Of a stretch of 64,000 nt of DNA, positions 1 through 9,914 are shown piece after piece. Both the position numbers and the translations under genes were made by a program. This DNA comes from Dickeya poaceiphila (GTDB taxonomy: Bacteria; Pseudomonadota; Gammaproteobacteria; Enterobacterales; Enterobacteriaceae), in NCBI RefSeq assembly GCF_007858975.2, contig NZ_CP042220.2, positions 992,001-1,056,000 on the forward strand, in the 5' to 3' direction. Positions within the stretch are counted from its first letter, which is position 1. Each line of letters begins with the position of its first letter. The notes under the pieces were generated by a model. The model was not told where the DNA came from and searched no databases. It saw only the letters and a program-made list of their open reading frames with translations.

Positions 1-1308
1 TTCGTTTTGCGTATTGAAGATACCGATCTGGAGCGTTCGACCAAAGAGGCGATTGACGCCATTATGGATGGCATGAACTGGTTGAATCTGGACTGGGATG
101 AAGGCCCGTATTATCAGACCAAACGTTTTGATCGTTATAATGCGGTTATTGATCAGATGCTGGAAAATGGCACGGCCTATAAGTGTTATTGCTCCAAAGA
201 GCGCCTGGAAGCGCTGCGTGAGCAGCAGATGGCTAACGGTGATAAACCACGGTATGACGGCTGCTGCCGGGATTCTCACGAACATCACGCCGATGATGAA
301 CCGCATGTGGTTCGCTTTCGTAATCCGCAAGATGGTTCAGTGATCTTTGATGATCGTATTCGTGGTCCGATTGAGTTCAGCAACCTTGAGCTGGACGATC
401 TGATCATTCGCCGTACCGATGGGTCGCCGACCTATAACTTCTGTGTCGTGATCGATGACTGGGATATGGGGATCACCCACGTAATCCGTGGTGAAGACCA
501 TATCAACAATACACCGCGTCAGATCAATATCCTCAAAGCGTTGGGCGCGCCGGTGCCGGAATATGCACACGTTTCCATGATTTTGGGCGATGACGGCAAG
601 AAACTGTCCAAACGTCACGGCGCGGTAGGCGTCATGCAGTATCGTGATGATGGCTATTTGCCGGAAGCGCTGCTCAACTATTTGGTACGCTTGGGGTGGG
701 CGAATGGCGATCAGGAAATCTTTTCTATTGATGAAATGAAGCAGCTGTTCTCGCTGGATGCCGTCAGCAAATCAGCCAGTGCTTTTAATACCGAAAAGCT
801 ACAGTGGCTGAACCATCACTATATTAACCATCTGCCGCCGGAGTATGTGGCGACTCACCTGTCCTGGCATATCGAGCAGGCTGGCATTGACACCCGCACT
901 GGTCCACAGTTGAGCGAACTGGTGACGTTGCTGGGGGAGCGCTGTAAAACGCTGAAGGAAATCGCCGAATCCTGCCGCTACTTCTATGAAGAGTTTGCTG
1001 AGTTCGATGCCGATGCCGCGAAGAAACACTTGCGTCCGGTAGCGCGTCAGCCGCTGGAATTGGTGCGCAGCAAGCTGGCGGACATCACTGACTGGACGCC
1101 GGAAAACATTCATCATGCTATTCAGGGTACTGCCGACGAGTTGCAGCAGGGGATGGGGAAAGTGGGGATGCCGCTGCGAGTCGCGGTAACCGGTGCGGGT
1201 CAGTCTCCAGGTGTGGATGTGACGGTACATGCGATTGGTCAGTCTCGCACATTGCACCGTATTGATCGGGCATTGGCGTTTATCAGTGAGCGTGAAGCCC
1301 AGCAATAA
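1..1308 (+). CDS. gltX: Glutamyl-tRNA synthetase, 5'-truncated by window edge
   Basis: Charges tRNA-Glu with glutamate in the cytoplasm; class I aminoacyl-tRNA synthetase. The reading frame is open from base 1 (FVLRIEDTD...), so the gene begins before the window and about 435 residues are visible of a usual ~471. The N-terminal HIGH motif lies outside. The RIEDTD motif is at the very start, and the KMSKS-type loop appears as KLSKR near visible residue 202. The C-terminal anticodon-binding domain is complete and ends at a TAA. A strong hairpin terminator follows 27 bases later. Close to the E. coli protein throughout; no frameshift seen. Confidence 0.97.
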   Translation, partial: FVLRIEDTDLERSTKEAIDAIMDGMNWLNLDWDEGPYYQTKRFDRYNAVIDQMLENGTAYKCYCSKERLEALREQQMANGDKPRYDGCCRDSHEHHADDEPHVVRFRNPQDGSVIFDDRIRGPIEFSNLELDDLIIRRTDGSPTYNFCVVIDDWDMGITHVIRGEDHINNTPRQINILKALGAPVPEYAHVSMILGDDGKKLSKRHGAVGVMQYRDDGYLPEALLNYLVRLGWANGDQEIFSIDEMKQLFSLDAVSKSASAFNTEKLQWLNHHYINHLPPEYVATHLSWHIEQAGIDTRTGPQLSELVTLLGERCKTLKEIAESCRYFYEEFAEFDADAAKKHLRPVARQPLELVRSKLADITDWTPENIHHAIQGTADELQQGMGKVGMPLRVAVTGAGQSPGVDVTVHAIGQSRTLHRIDRALAFISEREAQQ

Positions 1309-1334
1309 TAATTGAAGCAAGTTTGTGAGTAATG

Positions 1335-1360
1335 AAAACCCTGGCAAGCCAGGGTTTTTT
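1335..1360 (+). terminator. Rho-independent terminator after gltX
   Basis: Perfect inverted repeat AAAACCCTGGC / GCCAGGGTTTT (1335-1345 and 1348-1358) followed by T residues. The A-rich left arm could also terminate transcription coming from the opposite strand gene. Confidence 0.85.
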
Positions 1361-1428
1361 ACTCTCAGCCATTACTATCTTTTTGAACGATGGCGATGGT
1401 TTTTAACTGGCGGCCTGTACCTTGCGTA

Positions 1429-2697
1429 TCAGGCATTGAGTGCCTGATTCAGATCGTCCAGCAAATCTTCTATCGCTTCGATACCGACCGACAGGCGAAT
1501 CATTTCAGGTTTGACGCCTGCCTTAGCCTGTTCTTCCGGCGTCATCTGGCGATGCGTAGTTGAAGCCGGGTGGCAGGCCAACGATTTGGCATCGCCGATA
1601 TTGACCAGCCGTTTAAAAATTTTCAGTGCATCATAGAAGCGTACGCCCGCGTCGTAGCCGTCTTTCAGGCCAAACGACAGAATGGCGGATGGCGTACCTT
1701 TCATGTATTTCTGTGCCAGCGCGTAATGCGGGTGATCTGGCAAGCCGGCATAACTGACCCAGGCCACGCTGGGGTGTGATTGCAGGTATTGCGCGACCTT
1801 TTGGGCGTTTTCCACATGGCGTTCCATACGCAGAGAGAGTGTTTCCAGACCTTGCAATAATAAAAAGGCATTCATGGGTGCTAGGGCCGAGCCGGTATTG
1901 CGCAGTGGAACGGTGCGAGCGCGGGCAATAAAAGCGGCAGGGCCGAATGTCTCGGTATAGACCACGCCATGATAAGCCGGTTCGGGGAGGTTCAGGCCCG
2001 GAAATTTTTCTGGGTATTGGGTCCAGGGGAATGTGCCGGCATCCACAATGACGCCACCCAGCGAGTTACCGTGGCCACCAACATATTTGGTGATCGAGTG
2101 CACTACGATGTCTGCACCGAATGCAATCGGTTTGCATAGTACCGGCGATGCTACGGTGTTATCCACGACCAATGGCACCCCATGTTGATGGGCAACCTGT
2201 GCCAGCGCTTCGATATCGACAATGTTGCCAGCAGGATTGCCGATACTCTCACAGTAGACCAGCCGGGTTTTATCATCAATCAGTTTTGCGATGGCTTCAG
2301 GCGAATCATCCGCAGCGAAACGAACTTCCACCCCAAAACTTGGCAACATGTGGGCAAACAGCGTATAGGTGCCGCCATATAATTGCGGGGTTGACACAAT
2401 ATTGTCGCCCTGACGGGTCAGCGTTTGAATTGCATAAGTAATGGCGGCGCTCCCAGCGGAAACCACCAATGCCGCAATCCCGCCTTCCAGTGCCGCCAGC
2501 CGTTGTTCCAGCACATCGTTGGTGGGGTTCATAATCCGTGTATAGATGTTACCCGGTACAGCGAGGTTGAATAGATCCGCACCGTGTTGTGCATTGTCGA
2601 ATTCAAATGCGACATTTTGATAAATCGGCACGGCCACGGCTTTGGTAACAGGGTCGGAAGTAAAACCATGGTGTAGGGCGAGTGTGGCGTCTTTCAT
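1429..2697 (-). CDS. metY: O-acetylhomoserine sulfhydrylase (MetY family, PLP enzyme)
   Basis: A Cys/Met-metabolism PLP enzyme that makes homocysteine from O-acetylhomoserine and sulfide. The ~422-residue length, the YTRIMNPTNDVLEQR segment and the PLP-lysine segment SITKYVGGHG fit the MetY subgroup better than the shorter MetB/MetC (~385-395). The frame is open upstream to 2778, but the residues before MKDATLALHHGF look non-family, and GGAG sits about 10 bases before this ATG, so the start is placed at 2697. It stands alone, pointing toward gltX. E. coli has no metY and uses O-succinylhomoserine, so this is an accessory methionine or sulfur-scavenging gene. Exact substrate preference cannot be read from sequence. 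Confidence 0.88.
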   Translation of the reverse strand: MKDATLALHHGFTSDPVTKAVAVPIYQNVAFEFDNAQHGADLFNLAVPGNIYTRIMNPTNDVLEQRLAALEGGIAALVVSAGSAAITYAIQTLTRQGDNIVSTPQLYGGTYTLFAHMLPSFGVEVRFAADDSPEAIAKLIDDKTRLVYCESIGNPAGNIVDIEALAQVAHQHGVPLVVDNTVASPVLCKPIAFGADIVVHSITKYVGGHGNSLGGVIVDAGTFPWTQYPEKFPGLNLPEPAYHGVVYTETFGPAAFIARARTVPLRNTGSALAPMNAFLLLQGLETLSLRMERHVENAQKVAQYLQSHPSVAWVSYAGLPDHPHYALAQKYMKGTPSAILSFGLKDGYDAGVRFYDALKIFKRLVNIGDAKSLACHPASTTHRQMTPEEQAKAGVKPEMIRLSVGIEAIEDLLDDLNQALNA

Positions 2698-2909
2698 ATC
2701 TGGAAAACTCCGGCAATATATAGAAGAGATGACGCATTGTTGGTTTTTTTTGAAAAGTAAGAAAAACTTTTTTTGCATAAGCTAATACCAAACGCGCTTG
2801 ATTTGCTGTGGTTTTGGCGTCTGAGATAATGCGTGTTTTGTCGTATGTGCCATCCTTGTGCTACGTTGACGGCTTTTTCAGCGGTTGATCGGATAAATAG
2901 ATTTTGGCG

Positions 2910-2938
2910 TTGACAGGGTTAGGGGGGTTGCATATCAT
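2910..2938 (+). promoter_or_regulatory. Sigma-70 promoter of the tRNA-Ala pair
   Basis: TTGACA (2910-2915), a 17-base spacer, then TATCAT (2933-2938), followed by a GC-rich start region (GCGACCC) typical of stringently controlled stable RNA promoters. It lies about 30 bases upstream of the first tRNA. Confidence 0.75.
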
Positions 2939-2969
2939 GCGACCCGTTCACACGATACAGTGTCGATAC

Positions 2970-3045
<76 letters not shown>

Positions 3046-3092
3046 AACTTTCATCCCATACAAGTTTGGTTGTTGACAGTATCATCATATGT

Positions 3093-3168
<76 letters not shown>

Positions 3169-3305
3169 TATTCCCTCGCAATGTCTTCCTTTTTATTTCC
3201 TTGACGATTAAATCGATCTTATTTTTCACATTTATTTTTTTACATTTCTGTAAGAATTACCGCCATTGTCCCTGACTGGCAAAGACAATGACGCACATCC
3301 TGTTA

Positions 3306-3989
3306 TCAATTTTCTGGCAAACGGGGCGTCCAGTCGATGGGGGAATCACCTTGTTGTTCCAGCAACTGATTAGTTCTGGAAAAATGATGGCATCCTAAAA
3401 AACCACGATGGGCAGATAACGGTGAAGGATGCGGTGCTTTTAGTACATGATGCCGCTGTGTATCAATAATGCTGCCTTTCTTTTGCGCATGTGACCCCCA
3501 CAGCAGAAAGACGATCCCTTCCCGGTGTGCATTCAGTTTTGCTATCACCTTATCGGTGAAGGTTTCCCAACCCAGATTAGCGTGTGAATGTGCTTTGCCC
3601 GCTTCCACCGTCAATACAGTATTCAGCAGCATCACACCTTGCTGCGCCCAGCTTTGTAAAAAACCGTGCGAGGGGATCTCAAATCCGGAAATGTCGTTGG
3701 CCAGCTCTTTGTAGATATTGACCAAAGAAGGCGGAGCCGGTACACCTGGGCGCACCGAAAACGATAACCCATGCGCCTGATTAGGGCCGTGGTACGGGTC
3801 TTGCCCCAGAATCACTACCTTGACGGCGTGAAACTCAGTAAAACGAAAGGCGTTGAAGACATCTTTTTGGGGCGGATAGATCACCTTGCCTGCTACGCGT
3901 TCCTGATGAACGAACGACAACGTATTGACGAAATAGGGCTGTTCTTTCTCTTGGGCCAGCACATCGTGCCAGGTCAGGGAAGTGGTCAT
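3306..3989 (-). CDS. ung: Uracil-DNA glycosylase
   Basis: Removes uracil from DNA to start base excision repair. The family-1 motifs are intact: the water-activating loop GQDPYHGP and the DNA-intercalating loop [10 protein letters not shown]. The frame is open to 4025, but homology to E. coli Ung (TWHDVLA...EKEQPYF) starts just after MTTS, so the ATG at 3989 is chosen; an AGAG lies upstream of it. This gives 227 residues, normal for the family. Divergent from grcA, as in E. coli, where ung and yfiD are also neighbours. Confidence 0.96.
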   Translation of the reverse strand: MTTSLTWHDVLAQEKEQPYFVNTLSFVHQERVAGKVIYPPQKDVFNAFRFTEFHAVKVVILGQDPYHGPNQAHGLSFSVRPGVPAPPSLVNIYKELANDISGFEIPSHGFLQSWAQQGVMLLNTVLTVEAGKAHSHANLGWETFTDKVIAKLNAHREGIVFLLWGSHAQKKGSIIDTQRHHVLKAPHPSPLSAHRGFLGCHHFSRTNQLLEQQGDSPIDWTPRLPEN

Positions 3990-4243
3990 GGGCGGCTCTT
4001 TGTTCAATCTGCTAAGTGGCGGCAACCTGGTTGTCCGGGTCTGGCCTGATTAATCAATCCTGATGGCTAAGCTTAGCGTCAAACGCGGCAGAGTGAAAAT
4101 CATTCACCGTCTTCTGCTATAGATGAATAGTGATTTGCTGAATTTTTTTAAAATTTACAAAAATAATTGCATTGCAGGGTTTGATATAAATTGATGTAAA
4201 ACAATTGATTATGAATTTGGCACTAAAAGGCGCTCAATCGAAA

Positions 4244-4257
4244 TTGACCTATATCAA
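4244..4257 (+). promoter_or_regulatory. FNR box upstream of grcA
   Basis: TTGAC-CTAT-ATCAA matches the FNR consensus TTGAT-N4-ATCAA in 9 of 10 positions and lies about 140 bases before grcA. E. coli yfiD is strongly FNR-activated under low oxygen, which fits. A weaker half-matching copy occurs at 4181-4194. Confidence 0.65.
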
Positions 4258-4395
4258 AGAGTGGGTGAGTAAGGGCTGGTATACAGGTAATCAGATTCGA
4301 TTGGTTTTGCGCTGACGTTAATGCCGTTGGCGAGTTGTTATCAATCGTGGATTTTGCATTCGGTTCAATAAAACGCCGCTTAACGGAGGCAATAA

Positions 4396-4779
4396 ATGGT
4401 TACAGGTATTCAAATCACCAAAGCAAATAACAATGCCCTGGTTAATTCTTTCTGGTTGCTGGATGAAGAGAAATCTCAGGCGCGTTGCGTATGTGCCAAA
4501 GCAGATTTCAATGAAGATCAAATCGTTGCTATCAGCGAACTGGGGCAGTTCGAATATCGTGAAGTACCGCTGGAGATTAAACCGGAAGTGCGTGTGGAGG
4601 GTGGTCAGCATCTGAACGTAAACGTATTGCGCCGTGAAACGCTGGAAGATGCGGTTAAAAACCCGGAAAAATATCCGCAGCTGACCATTCGTGTGTCAGG
4701 TTATGCCGTGCGCTTCAACTCGCTGACACCTGAACAACAGCGTGACGTGATCGCCCGTACTTTTACCGAAAGCCTGTAA
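4396..4779 (+). CDS. grcA: Autonomous glycyl radical cofactor GrcA
   Basis: A 127-residue stand-alone glycyl radical domain that restores pyruvate formate-lyase after oxygen damages its own radical domain. The radical-bearing loop RVSGYAVRF is intact near residue 102 and the C terminus is colinear with E. coli YfiD. A GGAGG ribosome site precedes the ATG by a few bases. It is monocistronic: an FNR box lies upstream and a strong terminator follows. Expected to be induced under low oxygen, useful inside macerating plant tissue. Confidence 0.96.
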   Translation: MVTGIQITKANNNALVNSFWLLDEEKSQARCVCAKADFNEDQIVAISELGQFEYREVPLEIKPEVRVEGGQHLNVNVLRRETLEDAVKNPEKYPQLTIRVSGYAVRFNSLTPEQQRDVIARTFTESL

Positions 4780-4812
4780 GCGCGAGTCGGTAAAAAAGAC
4801 AATCGTCTGATC

Positions 4813-4843
4813 AACGCTGGTCACGAAAGTGACCAGCGTTTTT
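4813..4843 (+). terminator. Rho-independent terminator after grcA
   Basis: Perfect 12-bp stem AACGCTGGTCAC / GTGACCAGCGTT with a GAAA tetraloop (4825-4828) and a T tail. Confidence 0.9.
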
Positions 4844-4977
4844 ATTGGGCGTGGGGTTGGGGGCGCGGCTTTTGCCATCGCCATTTTGTGTAATGACTCA
4901 TGCGACAGGCCACAATGTGTCACTAAACACAGACGCCTGCGTTGCTACACACATTACCTCGGTTGCCCCTAAACGTA

Positions 4978-5001
4978 AAAGGGAGCCGTTTGACTCCCTT
5001 T
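4978..5001 (-). terminator. Terminator of srmB
   Basis: 8-bp stem AAAGGGAG / CTCCCTTT around an 8-base loop. Read on the minus strand it ends in CCCTTTTA, about 20 bases past the srmB stop. Confidence 0.65.
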
Positions 5002-5022
5002 CCTGGCATCAACTGCCCAGAT

Positions 5023-6375
5023 TCAGCTGTTATCCGCTGGTTTTTCTGTCGGTAGCTCAACTGATGCTGTGGCGCTGGGTTGACGGCGTTTACCAATATT
5101 TTTGCTGTCGCGGTGGCGTACCTTGACCTTCGTTTTCTGCTTTTCTTTCTCTTTTTGCTTCTGCTCTTTGCGCTTAGCCAGCACTTTTTTCGATGGCTTG
5201 CCGTTAGATTTAGGGCTTGGCGCACGGGTAGTCGGTCGTAGTTCATCCACCACGCGGGCTTTCAACGGTTCATTGAGATAACGGCCAATTTTTTCAAGCA
5301 GCAGATAATCATGCGCTTCTACCAGCGAGATGGCGCAACCCTTACGCCCCGCCCGCCCGGTACGCCCGATACGATGCAGGTAAACGTCTGACGTTCGTGG
5401 TAAATCGAAGTTGAACACGTGGCTGACGTCCTGAATATCCAGTCCGCGTGCGGCGACGTCGGTGGCAACCAATACTTTCACCCGGCCTTCGCTCAACCGT
5501 TTGATGGCTTCGTTGCGTTTAGCCTGTACCATTTCCCCTTCCAGATAGCAGGATTCGATACCAGCAGAGCGCAACCAGTCTACCAGTTCATGCACCCGCT
5601 CGCGTTTGCGCACGAACACGATGGAACGGGTTACGTCCGGCTGTTTGAGCAGGTGGCTCAGCAGTGCGGTTTTGTGCTGCACATCATCAGCGCGGTAGTA
5701 CCATTGCAGGATTTTTTTACGCTCGCGCCGTGACGGTTCGGCTTCCACTTCGATAGGGTCGTTCAGCAGTCGCTCGGCAAAATCCTGAATAGCGTCGCCT
5801 TCCAGCGTTGCGGAGAACAGCATGGTTTGCTTGCGCCAGCGGGTTTCTCCGGCAATATGCTCAATGTCCTGGGCGAATCCCATGTCCAACATGCGGTCGG
5901 CTTCATCCAGAATCAGGGTTTCTACTGCACGACAGTCAAAATTTTCTTCTTTGATGTATTGCAACAGACGTCCGGTAGTGGCGACCACCACATCCTGATT
6001 CTCGCTGAATACTTCGGCGTGATTCATATAAGCCACACCGCCGGTGATGGTCGCAATATCCAGATGGGTATGTGCAGCCAGCGCCCGCGCTTGATCCGCC
6101 ACTTGCATCGCCAGCTCTCGTGTTGGTGTCAGAATCAGGATTCGTGGCGGACCGGATTTTTTACGTGGAAAATCCAGCAAGTGTTGTAAAACCGGCAGCA
6201 GGTAGGCGGCGGTTTTGCCGGTTCCGGTCGGTGCGGAACCCAGCACATCCCGCCCTTCCATCGCTGGGGGAATGGCCTCGGCCTGAATGGCGGTTGGACG
6301 GCTGAAGCCCATGTCGCGCAAGGCGTCAAGCAGGCTGTCATCAAGATCAAACTCGGAAAAATTGGTCGCAGTCAT
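5023..6375 (-). CDS. srmB: DEAD-box ATP-dependent RNA helicase SrmB
   Basis: Unwinds rRNA during early 50S ribosomal subunit assembly. Helicase motifs in order: Q motif PTAIQ, Walker A APTGTGKT, PTRELA, DEAD (LDEADRMLDMGF), SAT, and HRIGRTGRAGR. After about residue 390 comes a very lysine/arginine-rich tail (PSKKVLAKRKEQKQKEKEK...), which is typical of SrmB and binds RNA. The 450-residue length is in the usual range (444 in E. coli). Divergent from trmN6, the same arrangement as in E. coli. Confidence 0.96.
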   Translation of the reverse strand: MTATNFSEFDLDDSLLDALRDMGFSRPTAIQAEAIPPAMEGRDVLGSAPTGTGKTAAYLLPVLQHLLDFPRKKSGPPRILILTPTRELAMQVADQARALAAHTHLDIATITGGVAYMNHAEVFSENQDVVVATTGRLLQYIKEENFDCRAVETLILDEADRMLDMGFAQDIEHIAGETRWRKQTMLFSATLEGDAIQDFAERLLNDPIEVEAEPSRRERKKILQWYYRADDVQHKTALLSHLLKQPDVTRSIVFVRKRERVHELVDWLRSAGIESCYLEGEMVQAKRNEAIKRLSEGRVKVLVATDVAARGLDIQDVSHVFNFDLPRTSDVYLHRIGRTGRAGRKGCAISLVEAHDYLLLEKIGRYLNEPLKARVVDELRPTTRAPSPKSNGKPSKKVLAKRKEQKQKEKEKQKTKVKVRHRDSKNIGKRRQPSATASVELPTEKPADNS

Positions 6376-6510
6376 GGTCTACCTCTGTTCGGGGCGCTGA
6401 TTATAGACGCATTGGCGGGGTTGTTCATCTGTTTAAGCGGTATTCGCCACTTTTCCCAAGATTCTGTTTCTCCTATGCTAACCCCGTTTTGACAACAATA
6501 TGGCATAGCA

Positions 6511-7254
6511 ATGACCTTCCAGCAGCATACACCGGCTCCGCGTGCCGGCGGATTTACTTTTAAACAGTTTTTTGTGGCGCATGATCGTTGTGCGATGAAA
6601 GTCGGAACCGATGGCGTGTTGTTAGGCGCATGGGCGCCACTGCATAAGGAAACCCGGATACTTGATATCGGTTGTGGTTCAGGTTTGGTGGCCTTGATGT
6701 TGGCCCAACGCAGCGGCGGGCGGACTCCAGTAGATGGTGTAGAGTTGGATACCGCCGCCAGTGCGCAAGCCTCGGACAACGCAGCGTTATCCCCCTGGGC
6801 TGACTACATACGAATTTATCAGGCTGATATTGCCGCTTATGCTCAGGCAGCTACAGCGCGTTACTCGCTGATTGTGAGTAATCCGCCCTATTTCTCTGTG
6901 GGCGTCGATTGCGCTTCTGCCCAGCGTGCGCAGGCGCGTTATACCACTACCTTAACGCACGACGCGTTGCTGGATTGCGCCAGCCGGTTGCTTGAGTCAG
7001 GAGGGCGATTTTGCGTCGTGTTGCCGTTACAGGTGGCGGATAGTTTTTTGAGGCTGGCGCAACAGTTGGCATGGTATGCCGACATCTGGGTTGATGTGGC
7101 GGATAGCCCGGCCCGGCCAGTCAATCGGGTGCTGCTATCGTTGAGGCGACATGCCGTAGCGCTGACGCGAGCATCGTTAATCATTCGTGACGATAATCGT
7201 CACTATTCGGCGTCATTTCAGGCGTTGACGCGGGATTTCTATTTGTCGATGTGA
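6511..7254 (+). CDS. trmN6: tRNA1(Val) (adenine(37)-N6)-methyltransferase
   Basis: Methylates N6 of A37 in tRNA-Val1 using S-adenosylmethionine. The class I SAM site LDIGCGSGLVALML is near residues 51-64, and the N6-adenine motif NPPY is at residues 124-127. 247 residues, like E. coli YfiC (245). Faces nadB end to end; only 73 bases separate them and contain a small hairpin. Confidence 0.93.
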   Translation: MTFQQHTPAPRAGGFTFKQFFVAHDRCAMKVGTDGVLLGAWAPLHKETRILDIGCGSGLVALMLAQRSGGRTPVDGVELDTAASAQASDNAALSPWADYIRIYQADIAAYAQAATARYSLIVSNPPYFSVGVDCASAQRAQARYTTTLTHDALLDCASRLLESGGRFCVVLPLQVADSFLRLAQQLAWYADIWVDVADSPARPVNRVLLSLRRHAVALTRASLIIRDDNRHYSASFQALTRDFYLSM

Positions 7255-7289
7255 ACATTTTGTCGATGTGAGTGCTCGTTGATGTAGTT

Positions 7290-7309
7290 TGCCGGGTGAA
7301 AACCCGGCA
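7290..7309. terminator. Hairpin between convergent trmN6 and nadB
   Basis: 8-bp stem TGCCGGGT / ACCCGGCA with a GAAA loop. There is no long T tract, so its termination role is uncertain. Confidence 0.4.
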
Positions 7310-7327
7310 TGAAAACCGGCTGTATCT

Positions 7328-8929
7328 TCAGGGATGAAGGATGGTTGGGTATGCGTTTTCCGCGCGTTGCGGATAATCAAGCGTGTAGTGCAGTCCACGG
7401 CTCTCTTTACGTTCCAGTGCACAACGTACAATCAGTTCCGCCACCTGAACCAGATTGCGTAGCTCCAACAGGTTGTTGGAGAGGCGGAAGTGGGCATAAT
7501 ATTCGTTGATTTCCTGCTTTAGCAGCGTGATGCGCCGTAGCGCACGTTCCAGCCTCTTGGTTGTACGCACAATGCCTACGTAATCCCACATAAATAGCCG
7601 TAGTTCGTGCCAATTATGCTGAATCACGACCCTTTCGTCAGAGTTTTCCACCTGGCTTTCATCCCAGCGGGGCAACGATTCCACCAGCGTTTTTTCGGGT
7701 AAATGCTGCTGAATGTCTTCAGCAGCGGACCAGCCGTACACCAGACATTCCAGTAGTGAGTTCGACGCCATGCGGTTTGCGCCGTGCAGGCCGGTATAAC
7801 TGACCTCGCCAATCGCATACAGGCCGTCCAGATCGGTACGCCCTTGCTGGTCAACGACCACGCCGCCGCAGGTGTAATGTGCGGCGGGAACGACAGGAAT
7901 CGGCTCCTGGGTCAGGTCAATTCCCAGCGACAATAACTTCTCGTAAATAGTCGGGAAATGCTGTGTGATGAAGTCTGCGGGTTTATGGCTAATATCCAGA
8001 TACATGCAGTCTACACCCAGCCGTTTCATTTCGTGGTCTATTGCACGGGCGACAATATCCCGCGGCGCCAGTTCCGCCCGTTTATCAAAGTCAGGCATAA
8101 AACGGCTGCCGTCAGGCCGTGTCAGCCAGGCGCCTTCACCACGCAGTGCTTCAGTCAATAAAAAATTGCGTGCCTGTGGGTGATACAGGCAAGTGGGATG
8201 GAATTGGTTGAACTCCATGTTCGCTACCCGGCAACCCGCTCGCCAGGCCATGGCGATACCATCTCCGGAAGAAATATCGGGGTTGGTGGTGTATTGGTAA
8301 ACTTTGGCAGCGCCGCCGGTAGCGAGCACCACGGCTTTGGCGCGGCATGATTCGACATGTTCTTTTTCGCGGTTCCACAGGTAAGCGCCAACTACCCGTT
8401 TATGGCCCGGCAAGCCGAGTTTACTGGAAGTTATCAGGTCTACTGCATTGCACCGCTCCAGCAACACAATATTGGGATGCTGCCTCGCCTGATTGACCAG
8501 CGTGGTTTCCACCGCTTTGCCGGTGGCGTCAGCCGTATGAAGGATACGACGGTGGCTATGGCCCCCTTCGCGCGTAAGATGGTAGCGAGCCTCGCCGTGC
8601 GGTGTAGTTTCGGTATCGAACAACACCCCTTGATCAATCAACCACTGTACGCAATGACGAGCGTTACGGGCAATAAACGACACCGCTTCCTGATCACACA
8701 AACCGTCGCCGGCAATCAAGGTATCGTTGATATGGGCGTCGATGCTGTCGGTTTCATCGAATACGGCGGCGATCCCTCCCTGAGCGTAAAAAGTGGCACT
8801 TTCACTTAACGGTCCTTTGCTAAGCACTATCACGCGGGCATGAGGAGCCAGACGGAGCGCCAGCGATAATCCTGCTGCGCCGCTGCCGATGATCAGCACA
8901 TCACAAGAGTAATCTGTAATAGAAGACAT
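7328..8929 (-). CDS. nadB: L-aspartate oxidase
   Basis: FAD enzyme that oxidises L-aspartate to iminoaspartate, the first step of de novo NAD synthesis. The FAD-binding motif [16 protein letters not shown] is at residues 14-29. The succinate-dehydrogenase-like core ([28 protein letters not shown]) and the C-terminal helical domain are present. 533 residues, normal (540 in E. coli). Divergent from rpoE, the conserved enterobacterial arrangement. Confidence 0.97.
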   Translation of the reverse strand: MSSITDYSCDVLIIGSGAAGLSLALRLAPHARVIVLSKGPLSESATFYAQGGIAAVFDETDSIDAHINDTLIAGDGLCDQEAVSFIARNARHCVQWLIDQGVLFDTETTPHGEARYHLTREGGHSHRRILHTADATGKAVETTLVNQARQHPNIVLLERCNAVDLITSSKLGLPGHKRVVGAYLWNREKEHVESCRAKAVVLATGGAAKVYQYTTNPDISSGDGIAMAWRAGCRVANMEFNQFHPTCLYHPQARNFLLTEALRGEGAWLTRPDGSRFMPDFDKRAELAPRDIVARAIDHEMKRLGVDCMYLDISHKPADFITQHFPTIYEKLLSLGIDLTQEPIPVVPAAHYTCGGVVVDQQGRTDLDGLYAIGEVSYTGLHGANRMASNSLLECLVYGWSAAEDIQQHLPEKTLVESLPRWDESQVENSDERVVIQHNWHELRLFMWDYVGIVRTTKRLERALRRITLLKQEINEYYAHFRLSNNLLELRNLVQVAELIVRCALERKESRGLHYTLDYPQRAENAYPTILHP

Positions 8930-9176
8930 TATGGCTGTTGTTTAGTTTATAAAACAGTATTTTTGAATTTAGCACGATATTTATCTTAAATGTATTTTTT
9001 TGTTTTTTATATTAAACAACGTTGGTAGGTAAAGGCAGAACGGGGTGCCAGCAGCGGGCTTTTGACGTATGATTTGCCGGTTATGTGGGGAAAGGAACGA
9101 GAATAAAACCCCGCGGAAAGCGGCACTGTGGCGTGTGGCAGGCATCTGGCTGAATGCAAAAAATGCTTCATGTAGC

Positions 9177-9204
9177 GGAACTTTATGACAGAAAAAGACT
9201 CCAA
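9177..9204 (+). promoter_or_regulatory. Sigma-E promoter of the rpoE operon
   Basis: A perfect sigma-E -35 element GGAACTT (9177-9183), a 16-base spacer and a -10-like TCCAA (9200-9204), about 85 bases upstream of rpoE. This matches the known autoregulated rpoE promoter of E. coli. Confidence 0.75.
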
Positions 9205-9289
9205 CCCAGTGCTTGCTCGATTTCAGACATATGGCTGGCAGTACGTGACTTAGGCGTGGTGACACGGTTTTGGGGAGACATGATCTCGG

Positions 9290-9865
9290 ATGAGCGAGCA
9301 GTTAGCGGATCAGGTGCTGGTTGAGCGGGTCCAGAATGGCGATAGTAAGGCGTTTAATCTACTGGTCGTTCGTTATCAGCATAAAGTAGCGAGTCTGGTA
9401 TCGCGTTACGTTCCAGCCGGGGATGTGCCCGATGTGGTGCAGGAGTCGTTTATCAAAGCCTATCGCGCGCTGGAATCGTTTCGTGGCGAGAGCGCCTTCT
9501 ATACCTGGCTGTACCGTATTGCCGTCAACACGGCGAAAAATTATCTGGTGGCTCAGGGGCGGCGTCCTCCCTCCAGCGATGTGGACGCCAACGACGCTGA
9601 AAATTATGAAAATGCCAGCGCGTTGAAAGAAATATCGAACCCTGAGAATTTAATGTTGTCTGAAGAGTTACGACGAATCGTTTTCCATACTATTGAGTCA
9701 TTGCCTGAGGATTTACGTCTGGCAATTACATTGCGTGAATTGGATGGGCTGAGTTATGAAGAAATTGCCGACATTATGGACTGCCCGGTCGGCACTGTTC
9801 GTTCACGCATATTCCGCGCACGGGAAGCGATTGATAATAAAGTGCAACCGCTTATTCAGCGTTAG
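9290..9865 (+). CDS. rpoE: RNA polymerase sigma-E factor
   Basis: Extracytoplasmic-function sigma factor for the envelope stress response. 191 residues, the same as E. coli. Region 2 (VVRYQHKVASLVSRYV...DVVQESFIKAYRALESFRGESAFYTWLYRIAVNTAKN) and region 4 with its helix-turn-helix (LDGLSYEEIADIMDCPVGTVRSRIFRAREAI) are complete. First gene of rpoE-rseA-rseB-rseC, behind its own sigma-E promoter. Confidence 0.98.
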   Translation: MSEQLADQVLVERVQNGDSKAFNLLVVRYQHKVASLVSRYVPAGDVPDVVQESFIKAYRALESFRGESAFYTWLYRIAVNTAKNYLVAQGRRPPSSDVDANDAENYENASALKEISNPENLMLSEELRRIVFHTIESLPEDLRLAITLRELDGLSYEEIADIMDCPVGTVRSRIFRAREAIDNKVQPLIQR

Positions 9866-9914
9866 CTTGTTCTTAACGTTACTCATGACGGATTTGACAA
9901 GGTAAGGTGAAGTT

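Noticed and set aside
4181..4194. Second FNR-like site upstream of grcA (TTGATATAAATTGA)
   Set aside because: Only the left half matches well; AT-rich surroundings make this likely by chance. Mentioned under the stronger site only.
9185..9253. Small ORF (22 codons) upstream of rpoE
   Set aside because: Its ATG overlaps the sigma-E promoter, so the main transcript would not contain it; no good ribosome site. Kept only as a remark.
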